From: Avena insularis
Taxonomy: Eukaryota > Streptophyta > Magnoliopsida > Poales > Poaceae
Reading direction: 5' to 3'
Assembly (NCBI GenBank): GCA_023614405.1
Contig: CM042694.1
Coordinates: 115,380,685-115,444,684 of the forward strand
Length of the DNA: 64,000 nt
In this document: one piece after another, positions 11,018 through 21,699 of the stretch
Numbering within the stretch: the first letter of the stretch is position 1
Layout of the letters: each line of letters starts with the position of its first letter
The notes under the pieces: generated by a model
The model's input: only the letters and a program-made list of their open reading frames with translations
Told to the model about the DNA's origin: nothing
Databases searched by the model: none
Translations under genes and position numbers: made by a program

Positions 11018-11308
11018 TCACATAACATAGAAGATGAACAAGTACACAATAACGATAGATTGGACAAGAATTATGTAGTTCTTGAAACTAGTAGACCCGG
11101 CCATTTGCTTTTCAACTTCATAGTTGCTTCTCTTTTCTTCCGGCTTAAGGGAGTTGAAGTACTCCTCTTCCGCCATCTCTTTTGTCAGAAACCCGTTAAA
11201 GGAGTTGTTGGGATAGCCTACAACTTGTTTACTATATTCACCCCATGAATTGTAGACTCCCGGAACCTCTGCTCGACATACCGCATACCATATTTTCTTG
11301 GCCATCAT
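11018..11308 (-). CDS. Small ORF with RNase H1 N-terminal (viroplasmin-type) domain, copy 1
   Basis: The 96-codon frame begins with KKIWYAVCRAEVPGVYNSW and continues with QVVGYPNNSFNGFLTKEMAE, the signature of the small RNA-DNA hybrid-binding domain found at the N-terminus of eukaryotic RNase H1 and in caulimovirus viroplasmin (about residues 5-50). No catalytic RNase H domain follows. The C-terminus turns into a hydrophobic tail (about residues 78-96) that may be read-through of non-coding sequence. It lies inside the CACTA element, on the same strand and downstream of the transposase, so it may be a second transposon gene or its last surviving exon. An identical 96-codon frame is at 47331-47621. 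Start and splicing are uncertain. Confidence 0.6.
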   Translation of the reverse strand: MMAKKIWYAVCRAEVPGVYNSWGEYSKQVVGYPNNSFNGFLTKEMAEEEYFNSLKPEEKRSNYEVEKQMAGSTSFKNYIILVQSIVIVYLFIFYVM

Positions 11309-11399
11309 CGATCTAAATATAAAGTTTCATAGAAAATTTATGTAAGAGTATAGAGAATACATATATACGTCACACCTACAATAAAAGGAGGTACACTTC

Positions 11400-11860
11400 A
11401 CATGCACAAAAACTGGCAGCGCTGCCACTTTTGGTCACGGAATCCCGGCGTTGGGTGGAGTGACAGCGAACTCACCAACATGGGCGTCGTGGAGGTGGAG
11501 GCATCGGTGAGGTGGCGGTGTGGGGGCGTCGGAGAGGCCACAGAGGCATCGTGGAGGTGGGGATGCATTGGTGATGTGGCTCCATGGCCGGGCGCTGGAC
11601 GGACAGGAAGGTGGAGGCGCGAAACCGGCATCGGGGGAGATGGCGAGGCGGACAGGGTCGGAGAGGTGGGCGCATGGGCGGCCTTGGATGGTGGAGGCAC
11701 TGAATAGGCGTCAGGGGAGATGGTGGGACCGCCCGGTCGGCGTGGACGGGTTGGGGAGGTGGCGGCGCGGACGGGGTCAGCGAGATGGAGCGGAGGTGCC
11801 GGCGGACGTGTCAGCGAGGTGGGGGGGATGGATCGATCTGGATCCACAATGTTCATATCA
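11400..11860. other. GC-rich, purine-biased tract in CACTA
   Basis: Imperfect GGAGGTGGAGGC and GGGGAGATGGCG-type repeats make most frames on both strands open. I interpret it as compositionally biased non-coding DNA of the transposon, not as a gene. This copy and 47750-48180 differ by several short indels here. Confidence 0.5.
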
Positions 11861-12489
11861 TATCCACTTTGCTGTGGTAGTGGCCTTCGTATAATAAAGG
11901 TGTCGGTACTATGACTTTAGTAGTGGCATTTGTACTGAGTTGAACGCCTCATGAAATCATCTTTAGGATTTTATACTACATTAAACGCCTCTAGTGGTTT
12001 TAGTAGTGGCGTTCTGCTCCGCGTGACGCCACTAGTATGTATGATCTATATTTTATGCAGGCTTTCAAGTAATTAGCATCTTATTAATAAAATGATAGTA
12101 CAAAAGGCATCTTAATATGTTTGTTCATCTCGCGATTTCATCATGATAGTACAAAATATGATTTCATGAGTGTTGTGTGTACTACAAAAGGGGGCACATG
12201 CATCTTAATTGGTTCGTTCATCGATCTCGCAATAGTAAACTACAAAAGGCGGCATGAGTCTCATCTCGACTATATATATAAATATAATAGATCATCATCA
12301 TCTCGCTCAATGTTTGACTATCTTATCAGTAGTTTTCCTCTTCTTGGCAGGGATCGTTGCATATCTTAGTTTCATAGTGTGACTCTCTCTTTTGAATGGA
12401 AGATCATCAGCTGTGGTTGGTGTAGGTAAGGTAGTTCTGATCCTTCCGCTAACATATGGTTGACCATTATCTATATTTTCTTCTTCTTA

Positions 12490-15400
12490 CTATGTGTGGC
12501 CATATTGATCAAAGTCTTCATCTGCGGCAACTCCATCCATTCCAACAATTTTCCTTTTGCCTCTTCTCACGATAACACGACTTGGTCTTATCGGATAGGT
12601 TACAAAGAAGCATTGATCCATGTCTTCAGAAAATACCCAAAGTTCATTTTGGGAGGTGAGTTTTTGTGTCGATGGAGGTATGACCACGGAAGTGAAATAA
12701 TTCATATTTGACATCCTTTCCCATCTAACATGGAACATTGTTGTATTATATAATCCTGAGTAATTTAGGTCCCAAATCTCTTCTATCCCGCCATAGAATC
12801 TTGTCTTACCAGTACCTTTCTCGTTCATAGACATAATTGTCACCCCCGAGTTCTGGTAATGACTAGTTTTGTCTTTGTTCGCTGTATAGAATGTGTACCC
12901 ATTGATGTTGTATGCTTGATAGGTTGCGAGGTTGCATGCGGGGCCATTTGCTAAGGAAACTATGAGCTTTGCATTTTGAATACCTGGTGACAATGGTTCA
13001 TTCGTAAGCTTTTCTTTGAACCAAGCTATGAACTTGGCGTTGTTCTCTCTAGTGACTTGGTCATCGTTGATCTTCTTCTTCTTAGTAGTTGGATTGAACG
13101 CACTCTTGATTAACATTTTGTGGTGATTCAACCAAGGACCGATAAAGCTTAAGTGTTGTAGCACAACTAGGTGTGCTCTATCGATATCTTTACGTCGACT
13201 AGGTTTATCAATGTCCACATGCAATTCCCTCATCAAAGTGGAATAACCTACTCCTGGAAGCCTCCCAAACTTCTTATTAACGGGCAGACCAAGAGATGTG
13301 TCGACTTTCATATAATTATTGCAGAATGATACACACTCCTTGGTCAGATATCCCTGGACGATGCTTCCATCTAGATGGGCCTTGTTACGGACGAAATGAT
13401 TGACGTGCCCATTCATCCTTTCGAATGGCATCACTGAGAGCAAGAATAGCGGGCCCAAGTCTTTGATCTGATCGACAATATGGAGCAAGAGATGCAACAT
13501 AACATCAAAGAATTCTGGAGGAAAGTAGATCTCAAACTCACAAAGTACGGCAATGATCTCTTCCCTTAGCCTTTCGAGACGCTTCAGGATGATCGACTTT
13601 CTCGAGATGACATGGAAATATTATAGAAGTCAAGCAGTATTTCACGAACAAGATTGTCCATTACCCCTCTAAGTGCAATTGGAAATAACTGTGTCAACAT
13701 CACGTGACCGTCATGAGACTTCATCCCGCTGAACATTTGTTTATTGACATTTAAACATCTTTTAATGAGCCCACCGTAACCGAATCTAACTTTGATACCA
13801 ACAAGGCAGCTGAAGACTTGTATAAGCTCATTCAGAATTAAAGTGAAGCAAGTTTCGGTGCTAACTTTTTTCGCTTAGCTGTGTTTTCCTTCTCACAACC
13901 TCCGTGAAGGTCTGTCCTTATACTCAACCAGATCAAATCTCTCCTTGCCTTAGGTCCATCTTTTGTGTTGTCTGGCATGTTGAATAGTGTAGCAAGCAAA
14001 ATCTCACACACATTCTTTGTGTTATGCATGAGGTCAAGACAATGAGGCGTATCAAGCAACAGACAATATTCCAAGTCCTAGAAAACAGAACTCCTTTTCC
14101 ATACTTCAAGCAGATCTCCCTTCCACTTCTCTCCTGGCTCCAAGGGCTTTGGCTTCTTTCCTGGCTCAGGGAAGGCATGCTCATTCAACATGTTCTTGAT
14201 GTCGATTCCTTTTGACATTGTTGGCTTTGGCATTTGCTGCTCATTACCATCGAAAAGATGTCCATGCCTTCTCCACTCATCATCTTGCGAAAGCCACATT
14301 CAAGCCCCAGTGTACACGGTGTTCCGAGATTCATCATTGGTAGCTGCGGATGAGGTGTTTGATCCATAGACTTAACACACCCATTGTGTCCGGTGCACGT
14401 TGACGGAGACATACCCATAACTGAGATAGTCTTGCACAGTGGTGATCATCAGACCTCTCATTGGGAATTGTTTTTATATGCTGGCATCCCAAGGTTCTAT
14501 GATATGTTCATTGGTTGCCAAATGGATTTATTCCATCTGTACTCATACCTAATCTCAGGTTCCTTGCATCACCCACAAAATCTGGGAAAACAAGGTCGAG
14601 TAATTTCCATTTGTTACCATCTGCAGGATGTGTTAGCACTTCATGCATTGCCTCTATCCTTGTGACAACGCATGATCTTTGCTTCCTTTGGGTCTGCAAA
14701 ATACCGCTCGATACATGGAATGAGCGAGAATTACCAGACAACCTTATGAGGAGCTTTTCTTCTTAGTTTCTATCAGGATGTCGTGCACACTGGACACTCT
14801 TCCAAGTTTGCATACTCATTCCGATAAACGATGCAATCGTACAGGCACACGTAGTATTTGTAGACCGGCAAATCAAGAGGGCAGATGGTTTTATTGGCCT
14901 CATCTATACTCGTAGGCAATGTGTTTCCATCGAGAAGCAACTCATGTAGGTAATGTAGTTGCTTATCAAAGAATGTCGTTGCATTTGTATTTTCCTTTAG
15001 ATCCATAATATTTAGCGTGGCGTCTAAGCAGTGTGCTCTGGATTGCAACCGGCATACAATGGAGTTTTGCATCTTTCTCCGGTTTTCCGCCTTTGCTATC
15101 TCTTTAGATGCAGCCCATTACGTATTGGTTTTCTTTGAAACAACTCTTTATAATGAGGTCGCCCACCATGCCAGCCAAAGATGACTCTTGGGTGCCTTGC
15201 ACCTCATCTTATTCGTGCTCTTCCTCTTCATGATCATCTTCTGACATGTCCTCATCAACATTATATTCATACCCTCCTCCAATCCCTCTCTCTTCCGGGT
15301 GTTCCTCCTCGAAATCAGCAACCTCGTCCTCATCCTCCTTTTCATGTTCCTCGTCGTGAAGTGTCCAGCAGCGTGTAACCAGGCATGAAATTATTTGTAA
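12490..15400 (-). pseudogene. CACTA transposase (TNP2, DUF4218, DUF4216), copy 1
   Basis: Reading leftward, 15345-15180 carries acidic repeats that follow a transposase-associated Cys-rich segment (clearer in copy 2). Pieces of the TNP2 transposase domain follow at 15072-14773 and 14418-13838, with DEWRRHGHLFDGNEQQMPKP as one marker. A 336-codon frame at 13500-12490 contains DUF4218 (MPFERMNGHVNHFVRNKAHL, then GSIVQGYLTKECVSFCNNYM) and DUF4216 (NGYTFYTANKDKT, GGIEEIWDLNYSGL). The enzyme would cut and rejoin transposon ends in the nucleus. Frame changes and stops within the TNP2 part make it non-functional as it stands, though introns may explain some gaps. Confidence 0.88.
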
Positions 15401-15957
15401 TCAAGTGCATCAAAATAGTTCCATTGAATGGTTCGTACATAACATTATTCTTGCATTTTTCACATGGACATCTTATTTTCCTGGCACACTTTTTTTTACA
15501 TATGCGCCTTGGCAAATGAGAAGAAGCCTTGTGGGATTCGATCCATTTGGAAGTCGATGCCTACAAGATATAAGAAAATTTATTAGAACATTTCGGCATG
15601 ACATGGTTTTGCCCTGCGTGGGCTTCCAGCGGCTGTGGGGAGAAGGTGGGGAGGGAGAGGAAGCTGACAATGCGACCGATCGTGAGACAAGGGGATGTTT
15701 TTGCTATGACTCACTTTTAATTCAATTTTTCACATAAATATCGGTTAACCCGTTTGGTATGCATAAGTTGCAAATTTGGTATTGTCTGGTACTCTCCATC
15801 TAGACCGACCTCTTGTCAAGGTGATGGACTTCCCTTCTAAACTACTTTTCTGCTTAACACATGTTTGTCTTTTGTGATACCCCTGCACTACTTTCTATGT
15901 AGCAGTTGCTACCATCCCCTGTTGTCACCTACCATCATGGATGACAGGGCCTTCTCC

Positions 15958-15962
15958 CTACA
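15958..15962. repeat. Target-site duplication CTACA, left side, copy 1
   Basis: Five bases immediately before the copia 5' LTR. The right-hand partner is missing here because this copia copy is truncated. In copy 2 the pair is CTACA and CTATA. Confidence 0.7.
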
Positions 15963-17584
15963 TGAAGGAAATATGCCCTAAGAGGCAATAATAAAGTTGT
16001 TATTATGTATTCCTTGTATATGATAGATGTTTATTTTACATGCTATAATTGTATTGATAGGAAACTTCAATACATGTGTGTTTAATAAACAAAAAGGGTT
16101 CCTAGTCATGCCTCTCTTATAGACTAGCTTGTTGATTAACAAGATGATCAAGGTTTCCTGATCATGGACATTGGATGTTGTTAATAACAAGGTCACACCA
16201 TTGGTGGAATGATGTGATGAACATTCATCCGAAATATAGCATTACGATCAAGTCATTGTGTTTATATTGCTATAACATCATAGAAGTAATCTTTATCCTT
16301 AGACCATGAGATCATGTTAATTGCTAACACCGGAAGAGTATCTTGATAACATCAAACGTCACACCGTAACAGGTGACTATAAAGATGGGTTCAGTGCTAC
16401 TGAAGGTGTTATGTTGAGCTCATGGATCAAGAGTGGAATTTGTCAATCTAGATGGCGGATAGATATACTCTGGGCCCTCTCGGTGATATCACATTAGGAT
16501 AGCTTGCAAGCAAGTGATGTGATCACTAGAATGTTATATCAGGAGCGAGAAAAGAGTGCATGTCGTAGAGATAAAACTAGGTATGGAATACCGATGATCG
16601 AATCTCGGACATGTAATATATCGAGAGACAAAGGGATTTAGTTACAAGCATTAAAGGTTCTCACGATCACGAGTCATCGTTGAATGTGTAGGAGTCGATG
16701 CGGATCTCAGGTCCATTGCTGATTATTGATCGGAGAAGGGTCTTGATCATATGCATTATTCGCGAACCATAGGGTGGCACACTTAAGAGTTACGGACACC
16801 ATTTTGGAGCACATATGTTTAGACGAAAGAATTGCAAAGCGAGGAATTGTTTCAATAGAAACAGGAAATTGTTTTGGGTGAAATTGCGAAGGTGGTTACG
16901 CATGTGATATTGAAATATTGCAAGGGGCTATATGTGAATGTTTGTTAATTAAAGTAATTAACAAAATTCTGAATAAATTTAATAAAGAGTTTTATTAAAT
17001 GAGAGAGCATTAAATTTGGAGAAACTTAATGCATTTAAAGTGGAGACTTTAAAGGGAATGTGAAGAGGCATTTTAATGTGGAGGAGTTACCACCACATGA
17101 ATGGGGGAGGTGAGGTCACCCCCATGCGCGACCATGGAGAGAGGGGCACCTCCTCCTCCTAAAAACCACCATTCCCTCCTTCATCCTCACACCTCCTTGT
17201 GAAGGATCTCTCTCCCCTCTAGAATTATTCCCCATGGTCTCGGATTAGCGATATACATGTTCCGGTGGCATTTAAATGCGGAAGGAGTTGTTGCTTCCAT
17301 TTGGATCGCTGGAGTGAGGAGGTGGAGGTTGTCCGTGGCTTGAGCGTGTGTCGAGTGCGGATCGCTGCTGAGTTCTTGCGCTCGGACTTCCTCACGATCT
17401 TGAGATCGGCAAGTGTACGAATACATCAACCACGAGTTCCTACTCGTTAACAAAGCTTGTTGTCTTCGAGGGTAAGTTCTCTATGAATGTATGTCCACCT
17501 GTTTGCTTTGTACCTAGTAGATAGATCTTGGCGTGTAGTTCACACCGTAGGAATTTTTTTGTTTTCTATGTTGCGGACCCAACA
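15963..17584 (+). repeat. Copia 5' LTR, copy 1 (1622 bases)
   Basis: It starts TGAAGGAAATATGCCCTAAG and ends TTGCGGACCCAACA, followed by a tRNA-Met primer site. The start resembles Angela/BARE-type LTRs of Triticeae. Compared with the two LTRs of the second copy it lacks several bases. In particular the TATAAAA box present at 53502 and 60195 is reduced to TCCTCCTAAAAACC at about 17153-17166. Confidence 0.9.
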
Positions 17585-17585
17585 G

Positions 17586-17597
17586 TGGTATCACAGC
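17586..17597 (+). other. Primer-binding site, copy 1
   Basis: TGGTATCACAGC directly after the LTR matches the complement of the initiator tRNA-Met 3' end (TGGTATCAGAGC) with one mismatch, as usual for Ty1/copia elements. Confidence 0.85.
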
Positions 17598-18644
17598 ATG
17601 ATCTATGCGTAGGTGCTTTGCACGGGTAGTACACATATGTTTATATGTGGGCGATGATGATCATGTTATTGCATCTTCTATGTACTTTGGATATTGGTGG
17701 CATAGTGGGATGAAGCGGCCCGGACCAACCTTACATGTCATCGTACATGAGACCGGTTCCACGACTGACATGCAAATTGTTTTGCATAAGTGGCTGGCGG
17801 GTGTCTGTCTCTCCTACTATAGTCAATATCTGATTTACAACGAGTTGCTAATAACTTGGTTATCCTCGTTGTGGTTCATGTTCATAGGTTAGACAGGTTC
17901 TATCTCCGAAAGCCCTAAGCCACGTAAAACTTGCAATTGATAAATTAGAGGCGTCTAGTTTAGATCGTTGCTGGGCTAATGTTTTGATATGGTATTGTTA
18001 TAAGTAGATGTATAATAGATACTCTTACAACTCACTTAACGTGTAAGTTCCATAGACCTTGGCCTTACACACAAAGGAATGGTAGAGATCATACCACGAT
18101 GCAAATGATAGAGATCAAATGCATGGACCATATCACCTCACTTCACACATTGGATGTTAGCATCTTATATTGCTAGTTTGGCGCGTTTGGTAGCATTATA
18201 AGATGATCCCTCATTTAGATATCAAGATAAAATGTGTTCTTCCTTAAGTATGCACCGTTTTGTGGATCGTGTTTTGAGGCATCACGTAATGATCGGGTGT
18301 CTTCAACTCTACGCTTTCATACAACGGGTGTAAGACAGTTTTACACACGCAAATACTAAGGTTCTTACTTGTGAGCCTAGCATGTCTGAGACATGGCCTC
18401 GGAACACGGACCGAAAGGTTAAGCATGAGTCATATAGTTGATATGATGCCCATACAGATGCTCGCCTTTGAAGCTACACCGACTCACGTGATGATTGGAC
18501 TTGGTGTAGTGGATTTGGTTCATGTAATCACCAAAAGGACACGAGGGATGTCGTTTTTGAGTGGGAGTTCATTAGTAATTTGGATTAGGTGAACTCAATC
18601 TATCATAAACTTAGTCTAAATATACTTTACAAATTCTGTTGTAG
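17598..18644 (+). other. Copia untranslated leader, copy 1
   Basis: About 1 kb between primer site and gag start with no long frame of its own. Long leaders are known in Angela/BARE elements, where the region holds packaging and dimerisation signals. No specific motif was identified. Confidence 0.6.
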
Positions 18645-21600
18645 ATGGCACCACCTGCTTTTAATTTCAATGTGTTAATGGAGAAAGAGAAATTTGCTGC
18701 GAATGGTAGCAACTTCACCAACTCGGCTATGAATTTGAGGATTCTCCTCACTGCTGCACAAAAGCAATATGTGCTAGATGCGCCGCTAGGCCCCCCACCA
18801 GCTCCTGATGCCCCTGACGAGGAAAAGAACGTCTATATAACTCGTCAGGAGGACCACAACTTAGTTCATTGCGGCATACTGTATGGGCTAGAGCCAGAAC
18901 TTCGAAAGCGTTTCGAAAATGGCAATGCCTTTGATACCATGGGAGAATTGAAAATGATTTTCGATACCCATGCTGCCGTAGAGAGTTATAATGCTACAGA
19001 AAAGTTCTTTAGCTGCATGATGGAGGAAAATAGCTCCGTTAGTGAGCACGTACTCAAAATATGCAGATGCGCGATAAGCTTGTGTCCTTGGGAATAACGA
19101 TTCCCATTGACTTAGGCATACATTGTGTTCTCCAATCTCTGCCACCTAGCTACAAGATCTTCGTGATGAACTATAATATGCAGGGCATGAAGAAGTCTCT
19201 TCCCGAGCTTATGTCAGTGCTTAAGACTGCAGAAGTGGAGATTAGGAAAGAACATCAAGTGTTGATGATCAATAGGACCACCGGTTTCAAGAAGGACAAG
19301 AAAGGCAAGCACAAGGGAAATAAGGGTGGCAAGTCTGTTTTTCACGCCTGAAAAGAAACCCCGAGCTGGCCCTAAGTCTGACACCGAGTGCTACTATTGC
19401 AAGGGGACTGGCCATTGGAAGCGCAACTGCCCCAAGTATTTGGCGGACAAGATGTCCGGCAAGGCAAACAAAGGTATATGTGATATACATGTTATTGATG
19501 TGTACTTGACTAGTACTCGCAGTAGCACCTGGGTATTTGATACGGGATCGGTTGCTAATATATGTAACTCGGTTCAGGGGCTGCGGAACAAGCGACAACT
19601 AGCAAGGGATGAGGTCTCGATCTTGGTCAATGGATCAAGAGTTGATGTGATCGCCGTCGGAACGCTGCCTCTCCATATGCCATCGGGATTAGTTATAAAC
19701 CTAAATAATTGTTATTTGGTGCCTGCACTGAGCATGAACATTGTATCCAGATCGTGTTTTATGCAAAGTGGTTATTCATTTAAGTCTGAAAACAATGGTT
19801 GTTCGATTTATATGAATAATATCTTTTATGGTCATGCACCTATGTTGAATGGTTTATTTCTGTTGGATCTCGATAGTAGTATTACGCATATTCATAATGT
19901 TGATGCTAAAAGGATTAAACTTGATAATGATATATCTACATATATGTGGCACTGCTGTCTAGGTCATATTGGCGTTAAGCATGAAGAAACTCCATTACGA
20001 TGGACTTTTGGAATCACTTGATTTTGAATCATTTGATACATGTGAGCCATGCCTTATGGGCAAGATGACTAGAACACCGTTTTCGAGTTCAATGGAGCAG
20101 GCGTGATTTATTGGAAATCATACATCTTGATGTGTGTGGACCAATGAGTGTGTCGGCCTTGAGGTGGATATCGTTATTTTGTTACTTTCACGGATGATTT
20201 GAGTAGATATGGGTATATCTATTTGATGAAACACAAGTCTGAAACTTTTGAAAAGTTCAAAGAATTTCAGAATGAAGTGGAAAATCATCGTAATAGAAAG
20301 ATCAAATTTCTGATCGACCGTGGAGGAGAGTATCTTAATTCTGAGTTTAGCACACATATGAAAGGCGTGGAATAGTTTCACAACTCACGCTGCGGAACAC
20401 CTAGCGTAATGGTGTGTCGAGCGTCGTGTCGTACTTTATTGGATATGGTTCGATCTATGATGTCTCGTGACTTGCCACTGTCATTTTGGGGTTATGCACT
20501 GGAAACCGCTACATTCACTTTAAATAGGGCACCATCTAAATCCGTTGAAAAGACACCGTATGAATTATGGTTTGGAAACAAACCTAAGCTGTCATTTCTG
20601 AAAGTTTGGGGATGCGATGTTTATGTGAAGAAACTTCAACTGGATAAACTCGAACCCAAAGCGGAAAATCGTCTTCATAGGATACCCTAAGGAAGCGATT
20701 GGGTATACCTTCTATCACAGATCCGAGGGCAAGGTCTTTGTTGCCAGAATGGATCCTTTCTTGAGAAGGAGTTTCTCGCGAAAGGTGTGAGTAGTCGGAA
20801 GGTAGAACTTCGAAGAGGTTATTGAACCTTCTCTTCATGGAATGGCGAGTGGCGCAGCACGAAGTTGTTTGGAGTTGACTTCACCTAATGAAGAGAGCTA
20901 ATGATATTGATCATGAAACTCCGAAAGAGGACACTACCGAACCTCACAGGTCAAGCAGGACACGTGTAGCTCCTGAACTGTACGGCAATCTTGTTATGAA
21001 TTTCATGATTGATGAAATGGATGACCCTGCGACATATGAAGAAGCGATGATGAGTCAGATTCAACAAATGGCTAGAAGCCATGAAATCCGAGATGGAATC
21101 CATGTCACGAGAACCAAGTTTGGAACTTGGTGGACTTACCTCATGACGAAAGGCGTTGAGAATAAATGGATTTTAAAAAGAAAAACTGATGTTGATGGTA
21201 ATGTGACCATCTATAAGGCTCGACTTGTCGCAAAGGGGTTTCGACAAATTCAAGGAGTTGACTACGATGAGACATTCTCTCCCGTAGTGATGCTTAAGTC
21301 GGTTAGGATTATGTTAGCAATTGCTGCATATTTCGATTATAAAATATGGCAGATGGATGTCAAAACTGCGTTCCTCAATGGTAATATTGAAGAAGAGTTA
21401 TATATGATACAACCTAAGGGTTTTGTCGATCCTAAGGATGCTAATAAGGTGTGCAAACTTCAGCAATCCATCTATAGACTGAAGCAAGCATCACGGAATT
21501 GGAATCTTCGCTTTGATGAGGTGATCAAAGAGTTTGGATTTGTCCAAACTTATGGAGAGGCTTGTATTTACAAGAAAGTGAGTGGGAGCAATGTGGCATT

Positions 21601-21656
21601 TCTGATATTATATGTGGATGACATATTATTGATTGGAAATGATTTAGATCTTTTAA
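18645..21656 (+). pseudogene. Copia gag-pol, truncated copy 1
   Basis: The start ATG opens MAPPAFNFNVLMEKEKFA (gag). A CCHC zinc knuckle, CYYCKGTGHWKRNC, is intact at 19389-19430. The protease active site DTGS is at 19539-19550. The pre-integrase HCCLGHIGVK block is at about 19951-19980, followed by fragments of integrase (RGGEYL near 20320). The reverse transcriptase is present to just past its catalytic YVDD (21610-21621). The reading frame changes at about 19050, 19340, 19985, 20100, 20690 and 20890. Sequence switches at about 21656 to an unrelated gypsy element, so the end of the reverse transcriptase, RNase H and 3' LTR are absent. Confidence 0.9.
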
Positions 21657-21699
21657 GCAATTGACTTGAACAGCAATGCGCTCCTTTTCTTCCCTCGGA

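Larger units (their letters stand above)
10580..15962 (-). mobile_element. En/Spm (CACTA) transposon, interrupted copy 1
   Basis: A minus-strand transposon body contains TNP2-type transposase pieces, DUF4218 and DUF4216, then subterminal repeats of the AGTGGCGTTC type at about 10600-10870 and 11860-12045. The left boundary is proposed at 10580, where a degenerate terminus reads CACCGCTTGTAGAAAAAGGC. The 5' side of the transposon is split by the copia element that starts at 15963. In the other copy the sequence beyond that copia may carry the outer CACTA end at 61099. Boundaries are tentative, but the coding content makes the superfamily secure. Confidence 0.8.
1..21656 (+). repeat. Copy 1 of a large direct duplication
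   Basis: This whole segment recurs in the same orientation at 36281 to about 58010. The offset drifts from 36280 at the left to about 36354 at the right through many small insertions and deletions, mostly leaving this copy shorter. Base identity looks very high by eye. All embedded elements are shared, including a copia insertion at the same site in a CACTA transposon, so the block was duplicated after that insertion. The left edge is outside the window. On the right the match ends inside the copia reverse transcriptase at about 21656. Assembly duplication of two haplotypes is an alternative. Confidence 0.95.

Noticed and set aside
11398..11914. Overlapping frames of 100-150 codons on both strands in the GC-rich tract
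   Set aside because: They overlap on opposite strands, consist of Pro/Ser/Arg or Gly-rich composition from simple repeats, and are changed by indels in copy 2.
12121..12711. Plus-strand frames of about 83 codons over the CACTA 3' part
   Set aside because: They are antisense shadows of the DUF4216 coding frame and its trailer.
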